Assembly (NCBI RefSeq): GCF_009755665.1
Contig: NZ_CP046622.1
Location: 5,510,401 to 5,574,400 of the forward strand
Direction: 5' to 3'
DNA length: 64,000 nt
Source of the DNA: Variovorax paradoxus
Lineage (GTDB): Bacteria; Pseudomonadota; Gammaproteobacteria; Burkholderiales; Burkholderiaceae_C
The notes under the pieces are model-generated. The model was not told where the DNA came from, searched no databases, and saw only the letters and a program-made list of their open reading frames with translations. Shown in pieces: positions 28,847-38,757 of this stretch. The translations under genes and the position numbers were made by a program. The stretch's first letter is position 1, and each line of letters opens with the position of its first letter.

Positions 28847-29896
28847 TTAGACCAGCTTCTTGAGCAGCTCCGCCTTCTTGGCGTCGAACTCTTCCTGCGT
28901 GAGGATGCCCTTGGTCTTGAGCTCGCCGAGTTTCTCGAGCGTGGTCATGACATCGTTCGGGCTCACCACGGCCACGGCCGGCTGCTGCTGCGTCGCCGCG
29001 GCCTGCGCCGCTGCGTTGGGGCTCAGGCCCTGCGCGAGGTTTTGCGCCAGCACCTGTCCGAGCGCCACGCCGGCGCCAAGACCCATGGCATCGCCCGCAA
29101 TGCCGCCGCCGTTGGCCGCGCCTTCGGCAAACTTGGGAATGGCTTGCGCGGTCTGGTACTGCATGAACTTGCCCATGTCGTTGCCGACCATGCCCATGCC
29201 GATCTTCTGGTCGAGGATCTTCTGCAGCTCTTCGGGGAGCGAGACGTTCTGGACCGTGATGTTCTCGAGCTTGATCCCGATCTTTTCGAACTCGGGCACC
29301 AACTGCGCGGCCAGCGCCTGCGCAAACTGGATCTGGTTGGCCGCAAGGTCGAGAAAGGGCACGCCGCTGGAAGCGATGGCGTTGCTGATGTTCTGCAGCA
29401 CCAGGCCACGCAGCTGGCCGTCGAGGTCGGCCACGCTGTAGATGTCGCGCGTGCCGGAAATCTCGGTGTGAAAAAGCTTGGCGTCGCCGATCCGGAACGA
29501 GTAGTTGCCGAAGGCGCGCAGGCGCACGGCACCGAAGTCCTTGTCGCGGATGGTGATGGGCTGCGGCGTGCCCCACTTCTGGTCGACCTGCTGGCGCGTG
29601 CTGAAGAAGTACACGTCGCTCTTGAAGGGAGATTCGAAGAGCTTGTCCCAGTTCTTGAGGTACGTGAGCACGGGCAGCGTCTGCGTCGTCAGCTTGTACA
29701 TGCCGGGGCCGAACACGTCGGCCACCTGGCCTTCGTTGACGAACACGGCCACCTGCGACTCGCGAACGGTGAGGGAGGCGCCGTTCTGGATTTCCATCTC
29801 GGCCATGGGGAAACGCCAGGCCAGCGTGCCATCGCCAGTCTCGGTCCACTGGATGATGTCGATGAACTGTTTCTTGATGAAATCCATCAGGGCCAT
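28847..29896 (-). CDS. SPFH domain protein with C-terminal SHOCT-like segment
   Basis: This 349-residue protein of the YdjI/virion-core-like SPFH group opens MALMDFIKKQFIDIIQW and has an SPFH region (residues ~25-220), a Gly/Ala-rich linker with GDAMGLGAGVALG and an Ala/Gln tract. The C-terminal ~30 residues (LEKLGELKTKGILTQEEF) form a SHOCT-like oligomerisation motif. SPFH proteins form membrane-attached oligomers and scaffold membrane domains. It is the first gene of a nine-gene minus-strand operon. Start at 29896; the reading frame continues upstream without support. Confidence 0.88.
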   Translation of the reverse strand: MALMDFIKKQFIDIIQWTETGDGTLAWRFPMAEMEIQNGASLTVRESQVAVFVNEGQVADVFGPGMYKLTTQTLPVLTYLKNWDKLFESPFKSDVYFFSTRQQVDQKWGTPQPITIRDKDFGAVRLRAFGNYSFRIGDAKLFHTEISGTRDIYSVADLDGQLRGLVLQNISNAIASSGVPFLDLAANQIQFAQALAAQLVPEFEKIGIKLENITVQNVSLPEELQKILDQKIGMGMVGNDMGKFMQYQTAQAIPKFAEGAANGGGIAGDAMGLGAGVALGQVLAQNLAQGLSPNAAAQAAATQQQPAVAVVSPNDVMTTLEKLGELKTKGILTQEEFDAKKAELLKKLV

Positions 29897-30063
29897 GGCC
29901 GCTCCTCGTCGAATTTTTTTACAGACTGCGCATATTGCCACATCGCCTTGACAGGCCGTGTTGCTTTCGGCATGCCTCGTTGCTTGCCATGTGGCATATG
30001 GCTCGATGGGCCGAGGTCTACAATCGGCGCCCCCAGAAGAAGCGCCACCAGGAGCAACGGCAC

Positions 30064-32406
30064 ATGTCCGATTCGACGAACTCATCGACCCCTACGCCCG
30101 AAGACAAGCGCGCCGAGTTGCGTCGCGCAGCCCTCGAGTACCACGAGCTTCCGGTGCCGGGCAAGATTGCCATCGCCGCGACCAAGCAGATGGTGAACCA
30201 GCGCGACCTGTCGCTGGCCTATTCGCCCGGCGTGGCCGCGCCCTGCGAGGAAATCGTCAAGGACCCGGCCAACGCCTTCAAGTACACGGCCCGCGGCAAC
30301 CTGGTGGCGGTGATCACCAACGGCACCGCTGTGCTGGGCCTGGGCGACATCGGCCCGCTGGCGGCCAAGCCGGTGATGGAAGGCAAGGGCGTGCTTTTCA
30401 AGAAGTTCGCCGGCGTCGACGTGTTCGACATCGAGATCGACGAGAAGGACCCGGCCAAGCTGGTCGAGGTGATCGCCGCGCTGGAGCCGACCTTCGGCGC
30501 GATCAACCTGGAAGACATCAAGGCCCCCGACTGCTTCTACGTCGAGCGCGAACTGCGCAAGCGCATGAAGATTCCGGTGTTCCACGACGACCAGCACGGC
30601 ACGGCCATTACGGTGGCGGCGGCCATGCTCAACGGCCTGAAAGTGGCGGGCAAGGACATCACCCAGGTCAAGCTGGTCACCTCCGGTGCGGGCGCCGCGG
30701 CGCTGGCCTGCCTGAACCTGCTGCTCAAGGTGGGCCTGAAGCGCGAGAACGTGTTCGTGACCGACCTGGCCGGCGTGGTCTATGAGGGCCGCGAAGAGCT
30801 CATGGACGACGACAAGCGCCAGTACATGCAGAAAACCACCGCACGCACGCTGGCCGAGGTGGTCGAAGGCGCCGACGTGTTCCTGGGCCTGTCGGCCGGC
30901 GGCGTGCTCAAGCCGGCCATGGTGGCCAAAATGGCGCCCCGCCCGGTGATCTTTGCACTGGCCAACCCGAACCCCGAAATCTCGCCCGAAGACGCCCACG
31001 CGGTGCGCCCGGACGTGATCATGGCCACGGGCCGCACGGACTACCCGAACCAGGTCAACAACGTCCTGTGCTTCCCGTACATCTTCCGCGGCGCGCTCGA
31101 CTCGGGCGCCACCACCATCACCGACGAGATGGAAATTGCGGCGGTGCACGCCATTGCCGACCTGGCCCAGGCCGAGCAGAGCGAGCGCGTGGCTGCCGCC
31201 TATGTCGGCGAAAAGCTGTCTTTCGGCCCGGAATACCTCATTCCGAAGCCGTTTGATCCGCGCTTGATGATGAAGATCGCTCCGGCAGTGGCCAAGGCTG
31301 CGGCGGAAAGCGGCGTAGCCACGCGTCCTATCAAGGACATGGACGCCTACCGCGACCGCCTGCAGAGCTTCGTCTATGCGTCGGGCACCACCATGAAGCC
31401 CATCTTCGACGCCGCCAAGCGGGCGCAGAAGAAGCGCGTGGCGTATTGCGAGGGCGAGGAAGAGCGCGTCCTGCGCGCCGCGCAGATCGTCGTGGACGAA
31501 GGCATTGCCCGCCCCACACTGATCGGCCGTCCGGCCATCATTGCGCAGCGCATCGAGAAGTTCGGGCTGCGCCTGAAGGAAGAGCTCGACTACGACATCG
31601 TCAACGTCGAGCAGGACCACCGCTACCGCGACTTCTGGCAGACCTACCACCGCATGACCGAGCGCAAGGGCCAGACGGTGCAAACCGCCAAGATCGAGAT
31701 GCGCCGCCGCCTGACGCTGATCGGCGCCATGTTGCTGCACAAGGACGAAGTCGACGGCATGATCTGCGGCACCTGGGGGACCACGCTGATCCACCTGCAC
31801 TACATCGACCAGGTGATCGGCAAGCGTCCAGGCGGCTGCGAAAGCACTCCGCAGGACGTGCCGGTGTACGCCTGCATGAATGGCCTGCTGCTGCCCGACC
31901 GTCAGGTGTTCCTGGTAGACACCCACGTCAACTACGACCCCTCGCCCGAGGAACTGGCCGAAATCACGACCATGGCGGCCGAGGAAATGATGCGCTTCGG
32001 CCTCAAGCCCAAGGCCGCGCTGTTGTCGCATTCCAACTTTGGCACCAGCAACGAGCCCAGCGCGGTCAAGATGCGCAAGACGCTCGACCTGCTGCGCGTG
32101 CAGGCGCCCTGGCTTGAAGTGGACGGCGAGATGCATGGCGACGTGGCGCTCGACAGCAAGCAGCGCGCGGTCGTCATGCCGCACAGCGCACTCGCGGGCG
32201 ACGCCAATCTGTTGGTTTTCCCAAACATCGATGCAGCCAATATTTCTTACAACCTGCTCAAGACCGCGGCAGGCGGAAATATCGCCATCGGCCCGGTGCT
32301 GCTCGGTGCCGCCAAACCTGTGCATATTCTCACGGCCAGCGCAACTGTTCGGCGCATCGTGAACATGACAGCCTTGACAGTCGCTGACGCAAACGCGGAG
32401 CGATAA
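30064..32406 (+). CDS. maeB: NADP-dependent malic enzyme with phosphotransacetylase-like domain
   Basis: This 780-residue enzyme decarboxylates malate to pyruvate, giving NADPH. The malic domain shows [12 protein letters not shown], then [14 protein letters not shown] and [20 protein letters not shown] in two parts. The NAD-binding part has [17 protein letters not shown]. From about residue 430 a phosphotransacetylase-like domain follows; in MaeB proteins it is regulatory, sensing acetyl-CoA. The ATG at 30064 is chosen because the homology begins soon after. Divergent from the SPFH operon with 167 bp between. Confidence 0.95.
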   Translation: MSDSTNSSTPTPEDKRAELRRAALEYHELPVPGKIAIAATKQMVNQRDLSLAYSPGVAAPCEEIVKDPANAFKYTARGNLVAVITNGTAVLGLGDIGPLAAKPVMEGKGVLFKKFAGVDVFDIEIDEKDPAKLVEVIAALEPTFGAINLEDIKAPDCFYVERELRKRMKIPVFHDDQHGTAITVAAAMLNGLKVAGKDITQVKLVTSGAGAAALACLNLLLKVGLKRENVFVTDLAGVVYEGREELMDDDKRQYMQKTTARTLAEVVEGADVFLGLSAGGVLKPAMVAKMAPRPVIFALANPNPEISPEDAHAVRPDVIMATGRTDYPNQVNNVLCFPYIFRGALDSGATTITDEMEIAAVHAIADLAQAEQSERVAAAYVGEKLSFGPEYLIPKPFDPRLMMKIAPAVAKAAAESGVATRPIKDMDAYRDRLQSFVYASGTTMKPIFDAAKRAQKKRVAYCEGEEERVLRAAQIVVDEGIARPTLIGRPAIIAQRIEKFGLRLKEELDYDIVNVEQDHRYRDFWQTYHRMTERKGQTVQTAKIEMRRRLTLIGAMLLHKDEVDGMICGTWGTTLIHLHYIDQVIGKRPGGCESTPQDVPVYACMNGLLLPDRQVFLVDTHVNYDPSPEELAEITTMAAEEMMRFGLKPKAALLSHSNFGTSNEPSAVKMRKTLDLLRVQAPWLEVDGEMHGDVALDSKQRAVVMPHSALAGDANLLVFPNIDAANISYNLLKTAAGGNIAIGPVLLGAAKPVHILTASATVRRIVNMTALTVADANAER

Positions 32407-32413
32407 GCCACCT

Positions 32414-32452
32414 GACGAGAGTGGCTGCCCACTTAAACAGCCACTCTCCGTC
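32414..32452 (+). terminator. long hairpin after maeB, weak U-tract
   Basis: GAGAGTGGCTG (32417-32427) pairs with CAGCCACTCTC (32438-32448), and GAC/GTC extends it past a bulged C. The loop is ten bases. No T-run follows, so it is either a weak terminator or an mRNA 3'-end-stabilising hairpin. Confidence 0.55.
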
Positions 32453-32590
32453 CCTTCGCACTGCTCAAACTTTGGGCAGTCGCTTGCTATTTTCGCCAGC
32501 GTGGTGCACACTCGCGGGCTTGAATTTGCGGGTTAACCCCAAGGTTTGCCTGCCAATTCGGAACCGCCCGCTCTTTTCTTGTGGTGCCCC

Positions 32591-33004
32591 ATGGCGGCTT
32601 ACGCCTCGATCACGTCCTCTGTCACTAAGTTTGCGCTCACCGGCTTTGTGCTGGCGGCGTTGGCGACGGGGGCCGAGGCCCGCCGCGAGTGGTTCGGCAC
32701 CGGAAAGCCTGCTCAGGAATCGATTGCACTGTCCGAATTGCCGGTTCAGGGCCAGCGAACCTACGAAGCCATCCTGAGTGGCGGCCCCTTCCGATACGAA
32801 AAGGACGGCACTGTATTTGGCAATCGCGAGCGTCTTTTGCCGCCCGCGCGGCGCGATCACTACCGCGAGTACACGGTGGCAACACCCGGCTCGCGTGATC
32901 GCGGTGCACGGCGCATTGTCTGCGGCGGTGAACAGCGCACCACACCCGAGGCCTGCTGGTACACGGCAGACCACTACGCGAGTTTCAGACGGATTGCACC
33001 ATGA
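32591..33004 (+). CDS. secreted guanyl-specific ribonuclease, barnase/RNase Sa type
   Basis: This 137-residue exported RNase has a signal peptide of about 30 residues (cleaved near ATGAEA). The catalytic residues of the microbial N1/T1-type RNases are visible: Glu in YREYTVATPGS, Arg in RGARRIVCGG, His in TADHYASFRRI. Two Cys in the C-terminal part (IVCGG and PEACWY) may form a disulfide. Its stop overlaps the start of the barstar gene (ATGA), so toxin and inhibitor are translationally coupled. It may act on competitors or in nutrient scavenging. Confidence 0.9.
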   Translation: MAAYASITSSVTKFALTGFVLAALATGAEARREWFGTGKPAQESIALSELPVQGQRTYEAILSGGPFRYEKDGTVFGNRERLLPPARRDHYREYTVATPGSRDRGARRIVCGGEQRTTPEACWYTADHYASFRRIAP

Positions 33005-33480
33005 GCGATGACAACGACTTGAGCGGCGCCCCGAAGCGCCCCGAAGAAATGATGATGACTATGGAAAGACCAGCGGAGATGACCTTATCCCTTCGTGCCG
33101 TACGCCCGAACATCGTGCAATCGATTCGTGCGTTCCGCGTGAACGACCTGCAGGAAGCCGCCAATGCAGCGGGCCAGCACTTCCTGTACGCCAACCTGGG
33201 CAATGCCCAGACCAAGCAGGACGTTCTCGACCTCATCGCGCAGCAGTTCACCTTTCCGGCGCACTTCGGCAAGAATTTCGACGCGCTGTACGACTGCATG
33301 ACCGACCCGTTGCATAAATCGGGCCCGCAGCCCGGCTTCGTGATCGTGCTCGAACAGATTCCGGCCAACGCCAAGTTCGACAAGGAAGCGCGCGAGCAGC
33401 TGCTCGACATCTTCCGCGACGCCTCCGACTACTGGGGAGACCGGAAAGTCCCGTTCCGGTGCTTCTATTCTTTTCTGTAG
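33001..33480 (+). CDS. barstar family ribonuclease inhibitor
   Basis: This 159-residue protein has a ~85-residue barstar domain in its second half: FPAHFGKNFDALYDCMTD carries the conserved helix and acidic residues that plug the RNase active site. The first ~60 residues are an extension with several Met, so translation could also start later at Met codons near 33061 or 33079. Cytosolic inhibitor that protects the cell from the co-encoded RNase. ATG overlaps the RNase stop. Confidence 0.9.
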   Translation: MSDDNDLSGAPKRPEEMMMTMERPAEMTLSLRAVRPNIVQSIRAFRVNDLQEAANAAGQHFLYANLGNAQTKQDVLDLIAQQFTFPAHFGKNFDALYDCMTDPLHKSGPQPGFVIVLEQIPANAKFDKEAREQLLDIFRDASDYWGDRKVPFRCFYSFL

Positions 33481-33723
33481 CCCGTTCTGCACACACCAGC
33501 CAAGCAGAACGGGCGAACGAGGCTCAGCCGAACGGCGCAGCACTCGATGGCATCGAAATCAATGGCGGCACAGCTGCCGCGGCAACTGGCACGGAGCCGG
33601 AAGGCGAAAAAATGCCGACCGATAAACTGGTCGACGTTTCCCCGCTCGCATTGCGCATGAGCAGCCCCTTCAATGCGGGCTACTGGCTGGCAGCGGCTTA
33701 AAGCCCCGGCCCCCGGCGCAATA

Positions 33724-33750
33724 AAAAAGCCCGTCTCGACGGGCTTTTTT
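33724..33750. terminator. bidirectional rho-independent terminator
   Basis: A perfect inverted repeat AAAAAGCCCGTC...GACGGGCTTTTT with a two-base centre lies between the convergent barstar gene and rsmA. The 240 bases between barstar and this element contain no supported gene. Confidence 0.9.
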
Positions 33751-34519
33751 ATTTGGGCTCGGGAGGAACGGCCTGGGCCAAGGCCACGTATTCGGCCACG
33801 GGCACTTCCTCGGCCCGGCGCTGGGCGTCGAATTCGCCCGCAAAGCCATGCTCTTCGAGCCACCTGCCCAGGGTATGGCGCATGATCTTGCGGCGCTGGC
33901 TGAAGGCGACCTGCACGATCTCGCCGAGCCGGGCGGCATCGACGTCCGGCGGCTGCGCCAGCGGCATCATTCGCACCACGGCGCTGTCGACGCGCGGCGG
34001 CGGATCGAAACTCTCCGGCGGCACGAACAGCACGTTTTCCATCTCGTAGCGCCACTGCAGCATCACGCTCAGGCGGCTGTAGTCGGAAGTGGCGGGCCTG
34101 GCGACCATGCGGTCGATCACTTCCTTCTGCAGCATGAAATGCTGGTCGGCAATCAGGTGCGCGAAACCCAGCAGATGGAACAGGATGGGCGTGGAGATGT
34201 TGTAGGGCAGGTTGCCGACCACGCGCAGCGGTGTCGGGAACCGGGCCGCCAGTTCGGCGAAATCGACCTTGAGAACATCGGATTCGATGACGTCGAGCTG
34301 CGGATGGTCCCGCAGGCGCTTGGCCAGGTCGCGGTCGAGCTCGACCACTGTCAGGCGCCCGAGCCGTTCGACCAGCGGCTGCGTGAGCGCCGCGAGCCCC
34401 GGACCGATCTCGACCATGGCATCGCCGGGCTGCGGCGCGATCTCGTGCACGATCGCATCGATGATGCCGCCGTCGGACAGGAAATGCTGCCCGAACCGCT
34501 TCCTGGCGATATGTGCCAT
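33749..34519 (-). CDS. rsmA: 16S rRNA (adenine1518/1519-N6) dimethyltransferase
   Basis: This 256-residue AdoMet methyltransferase (KsgA) dimethylates two adenosines in helix 45 of 16S rRNA. Visible motifs are [11 protein letters not shown] at the N-terminus, [14 protein letters not shown] (motif I), and [17 protein letters not shown] with the catalytic NLPY. Its ATG overlaps the surA stop (ATGA), continuing the conserved order lptD-surA-rsmA. A bidirectional terminator follows. Confidence 0.96.
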   Translation of the reverse strand: MAHIARKRFGQHFLSDGGIIDAIVHEIAPQPGDAMVEIGPGLAALTQPLVERLGRLTVVELDRDLAKRLRDHPQLDVIESDVLKVDFAELAARFPTPLRVVGNLPYNISTPILFHLLGFAHLIADQHFMLQKEVIDRMVARPATSDYSRLSVMLQWRYEMENVLFVPPESFDPPPRVDSAVVRMMPLAQPPDVDAARLGEIVQVAFSQRRKIMRHTLGRWLEEHGFAGEFDAQRRAEEVPVAEYVALAQAVPPEPK

Positions 34520-35922
34520 CAGGACTGGGGCGTCTCGCGGTATTCGACGTAGGCGCGCGCGCGCACTTCCTGCACCCAGGTGGTGAAGGCCTCCTCGACC
34601 CGCTGCTCGCGCAGCACCGCGCGTGCGGCTTCGCGCTGCTCGGCCTGCGTGAGCTTGGATTCGCGGCGGCCGACCACCTGGATCAGGTGAACGCCGAAGC
34701 GCGACACCACGGGGTCGCTGATCTGGCCCGGTGCCAGCCGGTCCATGGCTTCTTCGAACTCGGGCACGAATTGGCCCGGGCGCGACCAGCCGAGATCGCC
34801 CCCTTCCTTGGCGCTGGCGTCCTGCGAGTTGTCGCGCGCCAGGCCGGCAAAGTCGGCCGAGCCCGCTTGCACGCGGCGCTTGAATTCAGCCAGCTGCGCC
34901 ACCGCTTGCGCCGTCGTGCGCTTGGGATCGTTGAGCAGCAGGATGTGGCGCACCTGGGTTTGCGTAACGGTTGCATCCATGGCACCCAGCTGGGCCTTGG
35001 CCAGCACCTTCAGCACGTGAAAGCCCGCACCCGAGCGAATGGGACCGGCAATACCGTTGACCGGCGTCGACTGGGTCGCTTCGACGAACAGCGTCGGATA
35101 GCGGTCGGCACTGCGCATGCCGATGGCACCGCCGTTGGCGCGATCGGGCGAATCGGAGTTTTCCTGCACCAGCTTGGCGAAGTCTTCGCCGGAGCGGGCG
35201 CGCTGCGCGAGACCCTGGGCCTTCTGCTGCAGCGTGGCGACCTGCGCGTCGGTGGCGTTCTCGGGCACGGCGACGAGCAGCTGAGCAAGGTTGATGTTCT
35301 GCAGGGCCGCGTCCTTCGTGGGCGAGTTGCGCTGGTCGCGCAGGTACTCGTCGGCTTCGGCATCGCTGATCTTTATCTTCGACTCGACTTCGCGGTCGCG
35401 CAGGCGCGTGAGCAGCAACTGGTCGCGCAGGTCGTTGCGGAACTGGCGCGCCGAGATGCCTTCGGCCGCGACGCGGCGGCGCAGTTCTTCGAGGCTCAGT
35501 TCGTTCTGGCGTGCCACCGTCTGTTCGGCCTGGTCGATTGCCACGTCGTCCACCTTGATCCCGTTTTCCTTCGCCAACTGGAGCTGCGCGCGCTCGGAGA
35601 TCAGGCGCTCGAGCACGAGGCGCGTGAGTTCAGCGCGGGGCACCCGCTCAGCCTCCGGATTTTCGCGGACGAGGCGAGTGACGCGCGTCTGCACCTCGGT
35701 GTTGGTGATGGGCTCGGAATTGACCAGCGCGACGATGTACTCGGCCGAGCGCTGCACGGGCGCCGCAGCGGGAGGCGCACTGCGCTGCACCGGAGGCGCA
35801 AGGCGCGGTCCCGCGCGCATGATGTCCGTGATGCCGCCGCCGGAACGCAGGCCCTGCGCGCCCGACGTTGCGGCCAGCGCCGCAAGGCAGCTCAGGGTAA
35901 GGATGGAACGGATGTGTTTCAT
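34519..35922 (-). CDS. surA: periplasmic chaperone and peptidyl-prolyl isomerase SurA
   Basis: This 467-residue periplasmic chaperone delivers outer-membrane proteins to the BAM complex. Signal peptide (cleaved near AATSGAQG), a Pro/Ala-rich linker, the SurA N-terminal domain beginning [15 protein letters not shown], and two parvulin PPIase domains (around VRHILLLND for the second) are present in family order. It is followed by rsmA (overlap) and preceded by lptD with a 17-bp gap, the standard outer-membrane biogenesis cluster. Confidence 0.95.
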   Translation of the reverse strand: MKHIRSILTLSCLAALAATSGAQGLRSGGGITDIMRAGPRLAPPVQRSAPPAAAPVQRSAEYIVALVNSEPITNTEVQTRVTRLVRENPEAERVPRAELTRLVLERLISERAQLQLAKENGIKVDDVAIDQAEQTVARQNELSLEELRRRVAAEGISARQFRNDLRDQLLLTRLRDREVESKIKISDAEADEYLRDQRNSPTKDAALQNINLAQLLVAVPENATDAQVATLQQKAQGLAQRARSGEDFAKLVQENSDSPDRANGGAIGMRSADRYPTLFVEATQSTPVNGIAGPIRSGAGFHVLKVLAKAQLGAMDATVTQTQVRHILLLNDPKRTTAQAVAQLAEFKRRVQAGSADFAGLARDNSQDASAKEGGDLGWSRPGQFVPEFEEAMDRLAPGQISDPVVSRFGVHLIQVVGRRESKLTQAEQREAARAVLREQRVEEAFTTWVQEVRARAYVEYRETPQS

Positions 35923-35939
35923 GGCGTTGCTCAATCGTC

Positions 35940-38522
35940 TCAGTCGTAATTGGTGAAGCGGCTCGGCGCCTCGGTGGGCTCTCGCAGGGGCTGGTAGCGC
36001 TGGATGTTTTGCCGCAGTGCCTGCATGGGACTCGATCCGATGCTGGAAAATCCGACGAATTCGAGCTGGAACATGATGCGGGTGTTGGCCGTCACCTGCC
36101 CGGTGGTCACGCGCTGCAGCACCACGCGGCCGATCCAGCAGCAGCCGTCGTACTCGAAGCCGAGCACGCCGTCCGTGAGTTTCTTGTCCTGCAGGCTGTA
36201 GTTGAGCCGGCCCACCGCATACCAGCGGCCGCCGCCCTGGCCCTTGCCCGGGCCGAGGTCCTTGCCCTTGTCGCCCCACAGGTCGTTGAGCGGCCACTGC
36301 CAGCCCACGTCGATCGACTTGTTGCCGTCGGTGGCGGTCGGGGTGCTGGGCGCCTGGTAACGGAAGGCGGCGCTGAGGTTGTGGTACGGCTCGGGGTTGT
36401 AGCGCGCGCTGATGGCCGAGCGCGTCGATCTTTGCGTGTCGGGGTTGTACTGAACGACGGTGTCCAGGCTCCACTTGGGCGTCCAGTTGATCTGGGCACC
36501 CACCAGCAGGTCGCTCGCGCGGTCGGTGACCGGCACGCCGCCCGGCAGCGTGACCTTCTGGTCGCTGAAGCGCAGCCGCTGCGCAATGCCGAAGCGCGCC
36601 GCCTCGACGCCCGTATCGGGGTCGATCAGGCGGGAGGTCACGCCGAGCGTGAGCGTGTTGGTGTCGGAGATGCGGTCGTTGCCAGAGAACGCGTTCTCGG
36701 TATAGATGGTCGCAAAGCTGAAGTCGTTGGCGGCCGAGTCGTAGTTCGGCAGCATGCTCTGGTTGCGGTACGGCGTGTAGACGTAGTACGCGCGCGGTTC
36801 CAGCGTCTGGCGGAAGGCGCGGCCGAAGTAGCTTGCGTCGCGCTCGAAGATCAGGCCGCTGTCGAGGCTGAAGGTCGGCACCGTCCGGTTGCTCGAAGTC
36901 GGGAAGAAGTACAGCGAATTCGGGTTGTAGGGCACGCCGTTGACGTACGTGATCCCGTTGACGGTGAGCTTCGGAACGTCCGCTTGCGGCAGGTAGTAGC
37001 TGTACGAAGTCGCGTGCAGTTGCAGCTTCGGAATGACGAAGGAGCTCGGCGTGATGAACGGACGGCTGATGGTTGCCTGCGCAAAGGCGCGGTCCCCGTC
37101 GGGCTGCGACTGCTGGTTGACGTCGAAGCCGGGCTGGCCGCTCAGGATGCTGTTGACCCGGAAGCGGGTGTAGTCGAGATTCAGCCCCACGTCGAAGCCG
37201 TGCCAGTCGTACTTTCGGTAGTTGGCGGTGATCTGCGGCATGCGGTCATAGGACGGCACGATCGGCGACGCGGTGTATTGCAGCGTCTGGTAGCGCGTGG
37301 TGCGCAGAATGCCGTTCCAGTCGCCCTTGCCCCAGTTGAGTGCCGCTTCGTTCGGCAGCTGGCGCTGTGCCAGCGTGGGCGTGCGCGAGAAGTCGCGCCA
37401 GTAGTCGTCGTCGCTGACGCGGTTGATGTTGATGTTGGCCGACAGGGAATCCAGTCCCAGCGCCTTGGCATTGAACTCCTGGTGATGGGTGCCCCAGATG
37501 CCCCAGCGCTTGCTGCTGTTGGGCGCTGCGGTCAGGTCCTTGGCCTGGATTTCTCCGTTGGCGAGCTGCTGGAGCTGGCTGGCGCGCAGCTCGTTGTAGC
37601 GCTGTCCCACCAGGCGGTCGCTGCCCATGAAGTCGAGGCGAATGCTGCCGTCGTAACCCTTCTCGAGATAGCGGAATTCCGAGCCCAGGTTGAGCCCCCG
37701 CTTGCTCATCAGCGTGGGCGTGAACGTGGCATCCCGGTTGGGTGCGATGTTCCAGTAGTACGGCTGCGAAATCTCGATGCCGTTGGTGTTGTCGATGCCG
37801 ACCGTGGGCGGCAGCAGGCCGCTCTTGCGTTCGCTCGACAACGGAAAGCTCACGCTCGGCAGCGGCGGCGTGCTGATGCCCATGAAGCTCAGCCGCGCAT
37901 TGGTGGCCACGCCGACGTTTTCCTCGGTGTCGGTGGTCATGGTGGCCGCGGTCAGCAGCCAGGCGGGCATCCAGCCCGGGTAGTCTTCGCGGCGGCAGGT
38001 GGTGTAAGTGGCGCTACGGGCCACCGACACGCTGCTGTCGACGAAATCGATGCGCTGCGCCTCGCCGTGCCCGCCGGTGGCGAGAAAGCTGTAGCGCACA
38101 TTGTTGAAGAAGCCTTCGAAGGTCTCGAGCTTGAGCTCGAGCTCGGGGCCTTCGTACACGTTGCCGGCCTGGTTCACCCGCACGTTGCCGCGCGCCTTGG
38201 CGCGGTCGTCGGGCTGGTAGTACTCGAGCCGGTCGGCGGTGATGGCGACTTCGCCGCGCCGCAGCGTGGCATTGCCTTCGACCACGGTCTCCAGGTCCTG
38301 GCGGCCCGACAGGCGGTCGCCTGTGATCAGGCTCGGCAGCTGGCCCCGCTCGGCGGGGGGCAGTGTTTCGGTCAGTTGCGGCGTGCGCTTGAGCACCAGC
38401 GGGCCGTCGAGGCCGCCCGCGGGCTGTGCGGAGGCGCCGTGCGCGTGCAGCATCGCCAGCGACAGCAACGCCAACGGCAGCGGCGGACCGGAACGCCGCA
38501 AGGCAGCAGCACGTCGGCTCAT
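35940..38522 (-). CDS. lptD: LPS assembly protein LptD
   Basis: This 860-residue outer-membrane beta-barrel inserts lipopolysaccharide in the outer leaflet together with LptE. A signal peptide (cleaved near HAHGASAQ) is followed by the periplasmic jellyroll (LSGRQDLETVVEGNATLRRG) and the large strand-rich barrel. The conserved adjacent Cys pair in DGCCWIGR near the C-terminus and another Cys in TTCRREDYPG fit the disulfide-linked design. The start at 38522 is fixed by the signal peptide; the frame stays open upstream into amgK. Confidence 0.94.
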   Translation of the reverse strand: MSRRAAALRRSGPPLPLALLSLAMLHAHGASAQPAGGLDGPLVLKRTPQLTETLPPAERGQLPSLITGDRLSGRQDLETVVEGNATLRRGEVAITADRLEYYQPDDRAKARGNVRVNQAGNVYEGPELELKLETFEGFFNNVRYSFLATGGHGEAQRIDFVDSSVSVARSATYTTCRREDYPGWMPAWLLTAATMTTDTEENVGVATNARLSFMGISTPPLPSVSFPLSSERKSGLLPPTVGIDNTNGIEISQPYYWNIAPNRDATFTPTLMSKRGLNLGSEFRYLEKGYDGSIRLDFMGSDRLVGQRYNELRASQLQQLANGEIQAKDLTAAPNSSKRWGIWGTHHQEFNAKALGLDSLSANININRVSDDDYWRDFSRTPTLAQRQLPNEAALNWGKGDWNGILRTTRYQTLQYTASPIVPSYDRMPQITANYRKYDWHGFDVGLNLDYTRFRVNSILSGQPGFDVNQQSQPDGDRAFAQATISRPFITPSSFVIPKLQLHATSYSYYLPQADVPKLTVNGITYVNGVPYNPNSLYFFPTSSNRTVPTFSLDSGLIFERDASYFGRAFRQTLEPRAYYVYTPYRNQSMLPNYDSAANDFSFATIYTENAFSGNDRISDTNTLTLGVTSRLIDPDTGVEAARFGIAQRLRFSDQKVTLPGGVPVTDRASDLLVGAQINWTPKWSLDTVVQYNPDTQRSTRSAISARYNPEPYHNLSAAFRYQAPSTPTATDGNKSIDVGWQWPLNDLWGDKGKDLGPGKGQGGGRWYAVGRLNYSLQDKKLTDGVLGFEYDGCCWIGRVVLQRVTTGQVTANTRIMFQLEFVGFSSIGSSPMQALRQNIQRYQPLREPTEAPSRFTNYD

Positions 38523-38757
38523 CAAGCGCCCCGCCGCATCGTTCCGGAGAAGGACCGCAGTCTCCCCGGGGAGGGCTGCGAGTGCACAAGGTGCCAAACG
38601 TGGGAGCTTTGGATCGTAGGCATCGGTCAGGAACGAAGAAATCGTCGGGAGGACGGCGCGGCAGGCCGGCAGGTTGCAGGGGCCGGCGGCAACTCTGTTC
38701 GACCAGGGAGGACCGCAGGAGTTGCCGCGCCAGGCGGATTTGTAGAATCGATTATCC

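Noticed and set aside
33481..33723. Possible small gene after barstar (80-codon frame ending at 33701)
   Set aside because: No ribosome-binding site, overlaps the end of barstar in another frame and has no family features.
34513..35949. Long plus-strand frame opposite surA
   Set aside because: Shadow of surA with no recognisable domain; surA itself is certain.
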